DNA of 64,000 nt from Lachnospiraceae bacterium KGMB03038 (GCA_007361935.1 CP041667.1:1082501-1146500); one strand, 5' to 3'; positions 32,741-41,703 are shown, counted from the stretch's first letter. Notes: generated by a model from the sequence alone, not told the origin. A program made the numbers and translations.

Positions 32741-34438
32741 TCAGACTGTAGACAAAGTCCCCGGTTTACACCGGAGCTTTTCTATTGTAGTTATCAACAT
32801 TTCAATGATTCTTCCGGTTTTTATCAAGAAAAATCCCCTACTTATCAACTCGAAAGTTAAGCGGTGCGTTCTCTGCACATGGTATAATTATCCTATAAGG
32901 AGGGCCTGCTTATGATGACAAGAGATTCCGATAAAAAAAGAGAACAAATGATGCTGTTCAGCATGGATGACATGGTGCCAAAGGATCACATGCTCCGAAA
33001 GATTGACCGGGCAATTGACTGGAACTTTATTTACGATCTTGTAGAAGACAAGTATTGTGCAGATAACGGAAGGCCGAGCATGGATCCGGTGATGCTGATC
33101 AAAATCCCTTTTATCCAGTATCTCTATGGGATTAAAAGTATGCGCCAGACGATCAAAGAAATCGAAGTGAATGTAGCGTATCGTTGGTTTCTCGGTCTGG
33201 ATATGCTGGATCCAGTTCCTCACTTTTCTACTTTTGGGAAAAACTATACCCGGCGTTTTAAGGATACGGAACTGTTTGAACAGATCTTTTCCCATATCCT
33301 CGAACAATGTATGAAGTTTCATCTGGTAGATACGTCTACCGTGTTTGTGGATTCTACCCATGTAAAAGCCTGTGCGAACAGCAAAAAGAGGCGAAAGAGG
33401 ATTGCATCTCAAGAAGCTCTATGGTATGAGGAGGAGTTAAAAAAAGAAATCAATGAAGACCGCAAAAATCATGGAAAGAAACCTTTAAAAGAAAAAAAGG
33501 ATGATTCAACTACACCGCCTGCAGCGGGTAGCGGCACTTCTGGTGAAAGCGGTTCTTCAGACGAGATCCCGGAAGGAGCCAAAACGCAAAAATGCAGTAC
33601 TTCAGATCCGGAAAGCGGGTGGTTCCGAAAAGGCGAACATAAACATGTTTTTGCATACAACATAGAGACTGCATGTGACAAGCACGGGTGGATCTTAGGT
33701 TATACTGTGCATCCAGGGAATGAACATGACAGCAGGACATGGAAGCCTTTGTACGACAAGTTGAAAGACCTGGATATGGAGATGATGGTATTGGATGCCG
33801 GATATAAGACTCCAGCAATCGCCCGAGAATTGTTAAAAGACGGGATACAGCCCCTGTTTCCGTATAAAAGGCCCATGACAAAAGATGGATTCTTCAAGAA
33901 ATATGAGTATGTCTACGATGAGTACTATGACTGCTATATCTGTCCGGCGGATCAGATCCTTACTTATCGGACAACGAACCGGGAAGGGTACAAAGAATAC
34001 AAGAGCGATAAAAGCATCTGTAAAAACTGCCCTTACCTTTGCAACTGTACAGAAAGCAAAGAGCATGAAAAAACGATCTCCCGCCACATTTGGGAAGAGT
34101 ATCTGGAAACCAGTGAGGATATCCGCTATACTCTCGGGAACAAAGAGATCTATATGTTGAGAAAAGAAACCATTGAGAGATTGTTCGGAAGTGCAAAAGA
34201 ACAGCATGGATTTCGATACACACAATACATCGGCAACGCCCGAATGAGAATGAAAGCCGGGCTGACCTTTGCGTGCATGAATCTGAAAAAGCTGGCAAAG
34301 ATTCTGGATGTAAGGGAAAGGCAGGACAAAAAATCAGGATTCTTTTTTATCTTTTATAAAAAAATATGGGAGTTGGCATTTTGGCAAAAAGAGTGGTGCT
34401 GGAGCTAGGCTCCAGCACCAACTTTGTCTACAGTCTGA
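32741..34438 (+). mobile_element. IS1182-family insertion sequence
   Basis: 1698 bp bounded by perfect 18-bp inverted ends TCAGACTGTAGACAAAGT (32741-32758 and inverted at 34421-34438). A complete transposase gene lies inside. A subterminal hairpin, GGTGCTGGAGC-TAG-GCTCCAGCACC, overlaps the transposase stop and acts as its terminator. Both outer flanks carry the same 40-bp palindrome. It looks intact and recent. Confidence 0.93.
32912..34408 (+). CDS. IS1182-family DDE transposase
   Basis: 498 residues, full length for the family. The N-terminal domain reads FSMDDMVPKDHMLRKIDRAIDW. DDE catalytic residues are in FVDSTHVKAC (near 146), VLDAGYKTP (near 295) and ETIERLFGSAKEQHG (near 420). A Cys cluster (CPADQ, CKNCPYLCNC) between the second Asp and the Glu is typical. 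A low-complexity insert (TTPPAAGSGTSGESGSSDE) lies near residue 200. It catalyses cut-and-paste or copy-paste movement of the element. Confidence 0.97.
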   Translation: MMTRDSDKKREQMMLFSMDDMVPKDHMLRKIDRAIDWNFIYDLVEDKYCADNGRPSMDPVMLIKIPFIQYLYGIKSMRQTIKEIEVNVAYRWFLGLDMLDPVPHFSTFGKNYTRRFKDTELFEQIFSHILEQCMKFHLVDTSTVFVDSTHVKACANSKKRRKRIASQEALWYEEELKKEINEDRKNHGKKPLKEKKDDSTTPPAAGSGTSGESGSSDEIPEGAKTQKCSTSDPESGWFRKGEHKHVFAYNIETACDKHGWILGYTVHPGNEHDSRTWKPLYDKLKDLDMEMMVLDAGYKTPAIARELLKDGIQPLFPYKRPMTKDGFFKKYEYVYDEYYDCYICPADQILTYRTTNREGYKEYKSDKSICKNCPYLCNCTESKEHEKTISRHIWEEYLETSEDIRYTLGNKEIYMLRKETIERLFGSAKEQHGFRYTQYIGNARMRMKAGLTFACMNLKKLAKILDVRERQDKKSGFFFIFYKKIWELAFWQKEWCWS

Positions 34439-34478
34439 GTTGGGGCCGGGGGATTTTTAAAAATCCCCCGGCCCCAAC
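34439..34478. repeat. 40-bp palindrome, copy 3 (right flank of IS1182 element)
   Basis: Identical in all 40 positions to the copy at 32701-32740. Its right end is 3 bases from the 3' end of the leftward gene at 34482, which shows the palindrome was originally that gene's terminator region. Confidence 0.95.
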
Positions 34479-34481
34479 TGA

Positions 34482-34826
34482 CTATCCGCAGTATTTTGCC
34501 ATATCTTCTTCAAAATGCCGGATCTGGGTTTCCAGAGAATCCCGCTCAGCCTCGGTAAGGTTTTCTTCAATGGCGGTCAGATCCTGGCGGATCTTCTCTG
34601 GATTATAGGGTACTTCCAGAGCAAAATCGCTGTAGGCCCGGATTTTCTGGAAATACATATTCGTATCGGGCTCTTCCTGGCCCTGGCGGCACATCTGGTA
34701 CATGGTCACGCTGTCGGCGGCATCAGTATCGGTACATGGTTTGCAGATCCATTTTCCCATATAGTAATAGCGCCCGCTGATTTCATAGATAAAGCCGGAA
34801 AGTGTCAATAAATGTTCTGTCAGCAT
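34482..34826 (-). CDS. hypothetical protein, 114 residues
   Basis: No family is recognised. It is soluble, acidic and helical (RQDLTAIEENLTEAERDSLETQIRHFEEDMAKYC) with a Cys-containing loop (GKWICKPCTDTDAADSVTMYQMC). AAAAGGAGG precedes the start at a good distance, so translation is likely. The palindrome copy follows its stop. The gene lies between two insertion sequences. Confidence 0.72.
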   Translation of the reverse strand: MLTEHLLTLSGFIYEISGRYYYMGKWICKPCTDTDAADSVTMYQMCRQGQEEPDTNMYFQKIRAYSDFALEVPYNPEKIRQDLTAIEENLTEAERDSLETQIRHFEEDMAKYCG

Positions 34827-34913
34827 ATGTATGACCTCCTTTTCTAGTTACACAGTAGCAGAAATAGAATAGAAAAGCAAGGCGCCTGAAGGGAATGATG
34901 AAGTAAACGAATT

Positions 34914-36537
34914 GTCAGTTGAAATGAAAAAGATCGTCCCCAAAATGATGTGACTTCAGACTTGTTTTCTTAATCATACAACTGGCGTTTCTTTTTTTCA
35001 AGATTATAGATTCCCGATCTGTTCCCGGATGGCAAGGATCTTACGTACGGTGGAATTTCCAGCCAGAGTCCCATGCAAAGCCTCCGCATACCGCTGTACC
35101 TCTCTCTGTTTCGTTGTATACTTTTTCCTCTGTGGTTCATCGATCATTCCGTCTGTCCCTGTTGCCGCACATGTTTCCAGCTCCCGCTTCCTTCGGTAAT
35201 TCACAAGGTCAATCACTTTTTCCCGTCCATAATTACGGATAAAACAACGCAGCTTGCACATCCGGTCTGAACCCGTCTCACTCCATCCCATAGGTCTTGA
35301 ACTCATCCGCTCAGATAAAACGCTGCTCACATGTCCTTCCGCGCTGCATCCCAGCACATGCTTATCATGGAATGCCCTCTGGATATACTCCCAGTTTCCA
35401 ACAAGATACGTCCTGCAGTCTTCTACCGCGCGGTCGCTCCCTTCACAATGGTTCCGGATCCGGGTCAGGAGCTTTTTGGCTGCCAGAAGCTTATTTTTAT
35501 AAATATACTTATAGAACCGTCCTTTTGTGACCCCTTCTTCATCCAGCATATACCCGGCTACCCGGTTGATATATTTCATCAGATGAAACCGGTCTGCCAC
35601 GAGTCTGCTTTTACCTACATAGTTGGCAGCCGCACGGATCCAGCTCCCGCCATCGCTGTTGATATAAACACATTTCAGTACGTCCAGATCATAGTGCCGC
35701 CGGATATAAGCATCTACAGATTCCCACAGGGCGGCATTCTGATCCGATCCCGCATAAAGTCCTCCAAAATAGAACGGTGAGATCAGCTTTCTCCTGCCAT
35801 TGCAGATCTCTTCTTTTCCTTCAAAGAGATAGACCAGCTTGCCGATAAAGCATCCCTGTTCATATCCATCTTTCTGCCGATGGATATGATCCTCATCCGC
35901 TTCGATATAAAGGTATTCGCAGGCCTTCTTTTCCTTTGGCGGTTCTTCCATCTCCGGGATCTCTTTTTCGATGGAGTGGACTTTGTTCATTACCGTCGTC
36001 TTTGTGATCGTCTGCCCATTTGTCTTTATTGATTCCGCGGCATGCTGGTAAGAATGGACTTCCGCTTCATTCAAAAGCTTTGCTTCTGCCGCTGCTGTAA
36101 ATCTTTCTCTATCCGGCAGGTGCATCAGTTCATCCAGGAGGCACCGGATCTTTCCTGTCTGGTCTTTATACAGGGTATGCGTAAAGGTAATATCTCCTAC
36201 AATGGAGATCAATGTCCTCTGTCTGCTCCGCTGCACAGTATAATTGTCCTTGCGTATCCCGCTGTCACGGATCATCTGGTCGGCATTCGTCAGTGCCAGA
36301 CCGATAAAATCTGCCGCCATCTGATTACTCAGACTGCTGACCGTTTCCTCAAAAGTGGTAAATGAATCCAGGTGTTCCAGAAATTTCTCTTCCGCATTAA
36401 GTAAACCACTGACAAGAGTATTGATTAATGTTATAATATCCATGAGTATTGGACTCCTTTCGGTTTTTGTTTTTTTCGTCGAAATCATTATACCTCAAGG
36501 AACCAATACTCTTTTCATTTATTTTTTGTCAACTGAC
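34914..36537 (-). mobile_element. ISLre2-family insertion sequence
   Basis: About 1624 bp. Terminal GTCAGTTGA (34914-34922) recurs inverted as TCAACTGAC (36529-36537), both continued by AT-rich sequence with ATGAAAA. No clear direct repeat of the flanks is visible, so the exact ends are uncertain by a few bases. One intact transposase gene fills it. It lies directly upstream of the DUF4397 gene and may have replaced its promoter. Confidence 0.7.
35004..36443 (-). CDS. ISLre2-family transposase
   Basis: 479 residues. Family features include an N-terminal region with FTTFEETVSSLSNQMAADFIGLAL, the RTLISIVGDITFTHTLYKD segment, and conserved acids in YIEADEDHIHRQK and CVYINSDGGSWIRAAANYVGKSRLVADRFH. 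The start 36443 has AAAGGAG 11 bases upstream; the longer reading to 36488 begins before the site. No frameshift or stop; probably active. Confidence 0.95.
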   Translation of the reverse strand: MDIITLINTLVSGLLNAEEKFLEHLDSFTTFEETVSSLSNQMAADFIGLALTNADQMIRDSGIRKDNYTVQRSRQRTLISIVGDITFTHTLYKDQTGKIRCLLDELMHLPDRERFTAAAEAKLLNEAEVHSYQHAAESIKTNGQTITKTTVMNKVHSIEKEIPEMEEPPKEKKACEYLYIEADEDHIHRQKDGYEQGCFIGKLVYLFEGKEEICNGRRKLISPFYFGGLYAGSDQNAALWESVDAYIRRHYDLDVLKCVYINSDGGSWIRAAANYVGKSRLVADRFHLMKYINRVAGYMLDEEGVTKGRFYKYIYKNKLLAAKKLLTRIRNHCEGSDRAVEDCRTYLVGNWEYIQRAFHDKHVLGCSAEGHVSSVLSERMSSRPMGWSETGSDRMCKLRCFIRNYGREKVIDLVNYRRKRELETCAATGTDGMIDEPQRKKYTTKQREVQRYAEALHGTLAGNSTVRKILAIREQIGNL

Positions 36538-36665
36538 TATTTCTTTACTCCAACGAAGGGAATCACCTTTTGGAAATACTCACATATATTGAAGGTAGTA
36601 TCGTATCGAAGGGAGCAGCTTTGATTATGCCTGACAATGAGAGAACCAGAGAAGGGGAGGATATT

Positions 36666-37520
36666 ATGATCCTTCCTGAATATCCAGATATGGGAATCCC
36701 GGAAACAGATCCGCAGGAGGATGTGCCCGCCTCTCCTTATCCAGATCCAGACAATCCGTTTCCAACGCCGTCCCTGCCAGGGAAGCCCCCCGCCCCCCAG
36801 CGTCCGCCTGCGGACAGTACGCCGTCTTTGCCGGGAAATGGAGGAACTGGAACCGGACAGTGGCCGCCCATTACCATTTACCCGATCCCGATCCTGCCCA
36901 GTCCCCAGGGAAACCGGAGAAGGTATTGCACTATCCGGTTTCTGAATGCGGCGGTAGGATATGACAGGATCCATATTTCCTTGGGAAATCAAAGGATGGT
37001 AAACAGCCTTGGCTATGGAGAACTGACGTCCTACTTTATTGAACGCTCAGGGTTTCGGGACATCCGTGTGATGGACGGGATGAATCAGGGCAGCCTGCTG
37101 TCTGTTGATACGTTTCTGCTTGCGGAAAATGAAACGTACACAGCGGCGTTTGTAAATGGGGTAAATGGGCCCTCGATGTATCTGATGACAGATTATTCCT
37201 GCGCGGACCGCTATCAGAGGACTTCCTGCGTGCGGGTGGCGAATCTGTCTTATAACGCCCAGACGCTGGATGTGTCGGCGCAAAAAGGAGAGGTGCGGTT
37301 TGAAGACCTTACCTTTAAAACGGTGTCCACATATAAAAGGGTCCTCAGCGGCAATCAAGAGTTTGTGGTGACGGATGCTATCAGCGGCATTATGATATTC
37401 CATGTAAGACAGCAGATCCAGGCGGATCGGGCATATACTATGTATATTATTGGAAATGCTTACGGAACGCCGCCTCTTGAGGGGATTTTCGGCGAGAACT
37501 ATTCCAGGCTGGAGGGATAG
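36666..37520 (+). CDS. DUF4397-domain protein
   Basis: 284 residues. A Pro-rich N-terminal region (about 75 residues with PSLPGKPPAPQRPPAD and SLPGNGGTGTG) precedes two DUF4397-like beta domains: IRFLNAAVGYDRIHISLGNQ and VRVANLSYNAQTLDVSAQKG. No signal peptide is visible. DUF4397 proteins are often cell-surface or coat related. The start at 36666 has GGGGAGG 7 bases upstream; the reading can be extended to a TTG at 36570 but with a poorer site. Upstream DNA has been changed by the ISLre2 insertion. Confidence 0.8.
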   Translation: MILPEYPDMGIPETDPQEDVPASPYPDPDNPFPTPSLPGKPPAPQRPPADSTPSLPGNGGTGTGQWPPITIYPIPILPSPQGNRRRYCTIRFLNAAVGYDRIHISLGNQRMVNSLGYGELTSYFIERSGFRDIRVMDGMNQGSLLSVDTFLLAENETYTAAFVNGVNGPSMYLMTDYSCADRYQRTSCVRVANLSYNAQTLDVSAQKGEVRFEDLTFKTVSTYKRVLSGNQEFVVTDAISGIMIFHVRQQIQADRAYTMYIIGNAYGTPPLEGIFGENYSRLEG

Positions 37521-37521
37521 G

Positions 37522-37699
37522 TTGACAATAACGCTTGTTTATGGTATTGTACTTCTTGATCAGTTTAGAATCGGGAGTGTGAAATTTTCCATGGACGAGA
37601 GTGCCGAAGACGACACTGAAACAGTCTGTTGTATGTATTTATATTGTTTATACAGAGGTATAGCCTGTACTCGGATACGAATATAGGCTGTACCTTTTT
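37522..37699 (+). promoter_or_regulatory. promoter plus attenuator-like leader of the CorC/HlyC gene
   Basis: TTGACA (37522-37527), 17-base spacer, TATTGT (37545-37550). A leader of about 140 bases follows and ends in a terminator: stem AGGTATAGCCT (37656-37666) with AGGCTGTACCT (37685-37695) and TTTTT. Since the only downstream gene starts at 37746, the terminator should control it. An upstream hairpin can form between AGTGT (37576) and ACACT (37612). It does not match the M-box, Mn or NiCo riboswitch consensus that I can recall. Confidence 0.7.
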
Positions 37700-37745
37700 G
37701 CGTCTATTTTGATCAAACATAGAAAATGGAGGAAGAAAGAAAATT

Positions 37746-39038
37746 ATGATAGGTTCAATTCTGTTGCAGGTTGTATTGATTTTCCTGAATGCAACCTTTG
37801 CGAGCGCGGAGATCGCGGTGATCTCCATGAGTGAAACGAAATTAAAGATGATGGCGGAGGAGAAGGATAAACGGGCGATGAAGCTGTTTGCGCTGGTGGA
37901 ACAGCCGGCGAAATTTCTGGCTACGATCCAGGTGGCGATCACTCTGGCAGGACTCTTAGGGGGCGCGTTTGCGGCGGATAATTTCGCGGGGCCTCTGACA
38001 GATCTTCTGGTCAGAGCGGGAGTGACGATTCCGGAGAATGTATTGAATTCCATTGCGGTGGTTGTGATCACGCTGGTCCTGACTTACTTTAACCTGGTGT
38101 TTGGGGAATTGGTCCCCAAAAGGATCGCTATGAAGAAGACAGAGGCTATGGCCCTTGGAATGTCCGGCCTGCTGTCCTTTGTTTCTAAGGCGGCGGCTCC
38201 GCTGGTATGGCTTTTGACAGCTTCTACCAACGGAATCCTGCGGCTGATGGGGATCGACCCAAATCAGGACGAGGACACTGTGACAGAGGAAGAAATCCGC
38301 ATGCTTCTGGTGGAAGGCAACGAGAAGGGGATTATCCCCCAGGAGGAAAATGATATCATCCAGAATGTATTTGAATTTAACGATACTTCTGTGGAACAGA
38401 TCTGTACAAGACGTCGGGATGTGATCTATCTTTCTCTTCAGGACGACATGGAAGAGTGGGAGAAGATCATTTATGAAAACCGCCATACCCACTATCCTGT
38501 CTGTCGGGAGGGCCAGGAAGACATTGTGGGCGTGCTGGATACGAAAGATTATTTCCGGCTGAAGGATAAATCCAGAGAAAGCGTTATGAATTCAGCGGTA
38601 GACAAGGCGTTTTTTATTCCAGAGATCATGAAGGCCAATGTGCTGTTTGCGAAGATGAAGCAGACACGCAATTATTTCGCGGTGATCGTAGATGAGTACG
38701 GCGGCCTGTCCGGGATCATAACCCTTCACGACTTAATGGAAGCCTTGGTAGGAGATCTGAGGGAACTAGAAGAACCTATAGAACCGGAAGATATTGAGAA
38801 GCTGGATGAAGGAGTTTGGAAGATTCAAGGATGCGCGGATCTGGAAGATGTAGCGGAAGAGTTGAAGATAAAATTAGATCTGGAGGACTATGATACTTTC
38901 AGCGGTTATATCTGCGGAGAAATAGGACGGATACCAAGCGATGGGGAAAAATTCCATATAGAAACAGAAGAATTGTCTATTGATGTGAGAGATGTAGAAA
39001 ATCATGTGATCAAGGAGACGATCGTAAGATTGAAATAA
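37746..39038 (+). CDS. hemolysin/CorC-type membrane protein (DUF21, CBS, CorC_HlyC)
   Basis: 430 residues. Residues 1-190 form the CNNM/DUF21 membrane domain (ATFASAEIAVISMSETKLKMM, VVITLVLTYFNLVFGELVPKRIAM). A CBS pair follows (IMLLVEGNEKG..., FAVIVDEYGGLSGIITLHDLMEALVG) and then the C-terminal CorC_HlyC domain (WKIQGCADLEDVAEEL). Family members affect Mg2+ or other divalent-ion transport. The leader with a terminator suggests ion-dependent control. It is followed by a palindromic repeat copy. Confidence 0.93.
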   Translation: MIGSILLQVVLIFLNATFASAEIAVISMSETKLKMMAEEKDKRAMKLFALVEQPAKFLATIQVAITLAGLLGGAFAADNFAGPLTDLLVRAGVTIPENVLNSIAVVVITLVLTYFNLVFGELVPKRIAMKKTEAMALGMSGLLSFVSKAAAPLVWLLTASTNGILRLMGIDPNQDEDTVTEEEIRMLLVEGNEKGIIPQEENDIIQNVFEFNDTSVEQICTRRRDVIYLSLQDDMEEWEKIIYENRHTHYPVCREGQEDIVGVLDTKDYFRLKDKSRESVMNSAVDKAFFIPEIMKANVLFAKMKQTRNYFAVIVDEYGGLSGIITLHDLMEALVGDLRELEEPIEPEDIEKLDEGVWKIQGCADLEDVAEELKIKLDLEDYDTFSGYICGEIGRIPSDGEKFHIETEELSIDVRDVENHVIKETIVRLK

Positions 39039-39060
39039 TCGGAATTGTTTCCGAATTGTA

Positions 39061-39100
39061 GTTGGGGCCGGGGGATTTTTAAAAATCCCCCGGCCCCAAC
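39061..39100. repeat. 40-bp palindrome, copy 4
   Basis: Identical to the copies at 32701 and 34439, here with no IS beside it. It lies between convergent genes, 22 bases after the CorC-type stop, and reaches into the leftward gene, whose last seven codons and stop are within the palindrome. Confidence 0.95.
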
Positions 39101-39696
39101 TGATGAATTACGTATCCACCAGTGAGGGATGCCCCGATGTAGCATAGGATTCCCCCGGTATTTCCAATGGTTTCCGCGATTTGACAGAATATTTTCTGTG
39201 TCATGTCATAGTAGGGACTGATGTAGAACATGTTGATAGGGCCATATTGATGAAGGAAAAGATTCAGCCCTGTGGCGATCAGACAGCAGGTGAGGTAGCA
39301 GACAGCGGCGCCGGCGAACCCGCTCCTATCTTTGTTCTTCCTGCGGATATATCCTGCGGAAAGCCCAATCCCGATCAATGCGAAATGCCAGGCGTAGGAG
39401 TGGATGGTCAGCGGAGCGCAGCCGTAATGCATTCCGCTGGTATCGCAGAAAGCAAAGATTCCGCCCAAGAGACCAAAATCCATCAAGAAAGACAAGAAAG
39501 CCTGATACAGCCTGGGGGATCTGATCCAAGGAAGAAGGAGACAGATATACATGGGCGTGCTGCATAGCTGGAAGGGGAAATACCACCAGTTGTAAACGCC
39601 GTTATTTAGTTGATATGTGATACACCACTGTTTCCAGATCTCGCTTGCGAGCAGGACCAGTCCGCAGCACAGGAAGAAATATCTTTGTTTTTTCAT
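39079..39696 (-). CDS. YwaF/TIGR02206-like integral membrane protein
   Basis: 205 residues with six membrane helices and aromatic-rich segments (NNGVYNWWYFPFQLCSTPMYICLLLPW, SGMHYGCAPLTIHSYAWHFALIGIG), as in the YwaF family of unknown function. The C terminus QLGPGDF and the stop are encoded by the palindromic repeat, so the repeat's arrival probably changed the C terminus. It lies divergent from a DMT transporter. Confidence 0.8.
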   Translation of the reverse strand: MKKQRYFFLCCGLVLLASEIWKQWCITYQLNNGVYNWWYFPFQLCSTPMYICLLLPWIRSPRLYQAFLSFLMDFGLLGGIFAFCDTSGMHYGCAPLTIHSYAWHFALIGIGLSAGYIRRKNKDRSGFAGAAVCYLTCCLIATGLNLFLHQYGPINMFYISPYYDMTQKIFCQIAETIGNTGGILCYIGASLTGGYVIHQLGPGDF

Positions 39697-39829
39697 AATT
39701 GACTGCCTCGATATCAGTGTGTCTTAGAATGTATTTATTATACACCTGGCGCAATAAATGTGCTATAATACAAATACTGTGCCCGCAGAGGGATGGGAGA
39801 CAGCATACAATAAGAGATGAGGTGGAAAT

Positions 39830-40738
39830 ATGCGGACGAAAAATGCGTGTATGCTGATATTGACAGCATTTATCTGGGGGACGGCTTTTGTGGCCCAAAG
39901 TGTGGGAATGGATCATCTTGGCCCGTTTACCTTCAACGGTGTGCGGAATCTGATCGGAGGAGCGGCTTTGCTTCCCTGTATCTTTTTCCTGGAAAGATGG
40001 AACCGGAAGGATCAGAAGAAGGAATCAGGGCAGGAAGTCCCCGGTACGAGAAAGGATCTGATCACAGGCGGAATCGCCTGCGGTCTTCTGCTTTTTGCGG
40101 CCAGCAGTCTTCAGCAGATCGGCCTAGTCTATACATCGGCTGGAAAGGCAGGGTTTATTACGGCTTTTTATATCGTGATCGTACCGGTGCTGGGGATTTT
40201 TCTTCATCAGAAAGCAGGATGGAAGATCTGGGCGGCGGTGGCGGCGGCGCTTGCTGGTTTATATCTTTTGTGTATTACCGATGGTTTTTCGGTCAATATC
40301 GGAGATTTCTATGTGCTTCTATGCGCATTGTTGTTTTCCCTGCATATCCTGGTGATCGATCATTTTGCGCCGAAGGTAGATGGGGTAAAAATGTCCTGTA
40401 TCCAGTTTTTTGTATGCGGGATCGTTTCCCTGGTCCCAATGTTTCTATGGGAAGAACCAAGAATAGAAGGCTTGCTCTTAAGCTGGTTTCCTCTTCTGTA
40501 TGCGGGAGTGCTTTCCTGCGGTGTGGCTTACACCCTGCAGATCGTGGGGCAGAAGAATGTGAATCCAACGGTGGCTTCTTTGCTTTTGAGTCTGGAGTCC
40601 TGTTTCTCTGTTCTGGCTGGATGGATTATCCTTGGGGAACGGCTGTCGCTAAGAGAGGGAGCAGGGTGTATTTTGATGTTTGCGGCGATCGTGCTTGCAC
40701 AATTGCCGGAGAGAAAGGAGAAATTGCAGTATGAATAA
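39830..40738 (+). CDS. DMT-superfamily transporter (EamA)
   Basis: 302 residues with ten membrane segments in two EamA repeats (AFIWGTAFVAQSVGMDHLGPFTFNGVRNL and LLCALLFSLHILVIDHFAP...). The start has GAGGTGG 9 bases upstream. Substrate unknown; such proteins export amino acids or metabolites. It overlaps the next gene by 8 bases, indicating translational coupling with the HD protein. Confidence 0.93.
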   Translation: MRTKNACMLILTAFIWGTAFVAQSVGMDHLGPFTFNGVRNLIGGAALLPCIFFLERWNRKDQKKESGQEVPGTRKDLITGGIACGLLLFAASSLQQIGLVYTSAGKAGFITAFYIVIVPVLGIFLHQKAGWKIWAAVAAALAGLYLLCITDGFSVNIGDFYVLLCALLFSLHILVIDHFAPKVDGVKMSCIQFFVCGIVSLVPMFLWEEPRIEGLLLSWFPLLYAGVLSCGVAYTLQIVGQKNVNPTVASLLLSLESCFSVLAGWIILGERLSLREGAGCILMFAAIVLAQLPERKEKLQYE

Positions 40739-41270
40739 TTATCCGCTGATTCTTAAAATGATGGAATACTATGCGGGGCGTCCAAAGCAGATCCAGCATT
40801 TTATGAAAGTGTACGCCTATGCGAAACTGATCGGGGAGATGGAACACATTTCGCCGGAACTCCAGAGGATCCTGGAAACGGCCGCGATCACTCATGATAT
40901 TGGTATCAGAGCCAGCGAGATAAAATATGGAAATTCCAGCGGAAAAAATCAGGAGTTAGAAGGTCCGCCGGAGGCGCGGAAAATGCTTTGGGAACTTGGG
41001 TATGACGAAGAACTGATCCAAAGGGTATGCTATCTGATTGGCCATCATCATACTTATCAGAAAATCGATGGTATAGATTATCAGATCTTGGTTGAAGCTG
41101 ATTTCCTGGTCAATCTGTATGAAAACGGAAATGATTCTCAAGCGGTAAAGACAGCTTTGGAGCGAATTTTTGTGACGGAGACAGGAAAAACTTTGTGCAG
41201 GACAATGTTCGGTATACAGGAACCCCAAATAGACAAGAAGGGAGAAATATCATATGGTACGAGAAATTAA
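40731..41270 (+). CDS. HD-domain hydrolase
   Basis: 179 residues. The metal site is H-HD-H-D: HFMKVYAYAKLI, AAITHDIGIR, IGHHHTYQKIDG, LVEADFLVNLYE. These are phosphohydrolases of nucleotides or similar compounds. The start lies within the DMT gene's last codons and the end overlaps the GNAT gene by 17 bases, so four genes here form a tight operon ending with dtd. Confidence 0.88.
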   Translation: MNNYPLILKMMEYYAGRPKQIQHFMKVYAYAKLIGEMEHISPELQRILETAAITHDIGIRASEIKYGNSSGKNQELEGPPEARKMLWELGYDEELIQRVCYLIGHHHTYQKIDGIDYQILVEADFLVNLYENGNDSQAVKTALERIFVTETGKTLCRTMFGIQEPQIDKKGEISYGTRN

Positions 41271-41703
41271 GAAAGAAGATTATCAGCTCTATATGGATTT
41301 AAGCCGTGAATTCTATGATTCCGACGCGGTGCTCCACTCTATTCCAGCTTCTTACAGGGAAGAGACTTGGAAGGAAATGATGCGTTCAGAAGAGTTTGTC
41401 AAAGGATATATTCTGGAAAAGGACGGGATCGAAGCCGGGTACGGGCTGACCAGTTATACCTTTTCCCAGGAAGCCGGCGGAAGAGTGGTCTGGCTGGAAG
41501 AATTATATATCCGTCCTGAATATCGTTGCCATGGACTTGGAAAAGAGTTCTTCCGGTATGTGGACGAAAAGGTAGCCCCCACGGTGAAACGGCTTCGGCT
41601 GGAGATCGAACCGGACAATCTGCGGGCGAAAAAACTGTATCTTGCTATGGGTTATAAGGATCTGCCTTACGTCCAGATGATCAAAGAAGCACAGGAGGAT
41701 TAG
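41254..41703 (+). CDS. GNAT-family acetyltransferase
   Basis: 149 residues with the acetyl-CoA site LEELYIRPEYRCHGLGKEFF (R/Q-x-x-G-x-G/A in CHGLG) and the C-terminal IEPDNLRAKKLYLAMGY. Acceptor substrate unknown; position between an HD protein and dtd does not settle it. Confidence 0.9.
   Translation: MVREIKKEDYQLYMDLSREFYDSDAVLHSIPASYREETWKEMMRSEEFVKGYILEKDGIEAGYGLTSYTFSQEAGGRVVWLEELYIRPEYRCHGLGKEFFRYVDEKVAPTVKRLRLEIEPDNLRAKKLYLAMGYKDLPYVQMIKEAQED

Noticed and set aside
34475..36540. AACTGACTAT next to both the IS1182 flank and the ISLre2 right end
   Set aside because: A ten-base match over 2 kb may be chance; the surrounding bases do not agree and no direct repeat is formed.
36570..36665. 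TTG start for the DUF4397 protein at 36570
   Set aside because: No ribosome-binding site precedes it, while GGGGAGG lies 7 bases before the ATG at 36666.
20231..39100. Palindromic 40-mers as CRISPR repeats
   Set aside because: The copies are kilobases apart, have no spacer array, and no cas gene is present.
39817..40734. Long open frame overlapping the DMT transporter
   Set aside because: Its translation is Gly/Arg/Cys-rich with no family pattern; the other frame is a clear EamA protein with a good ribosome site.
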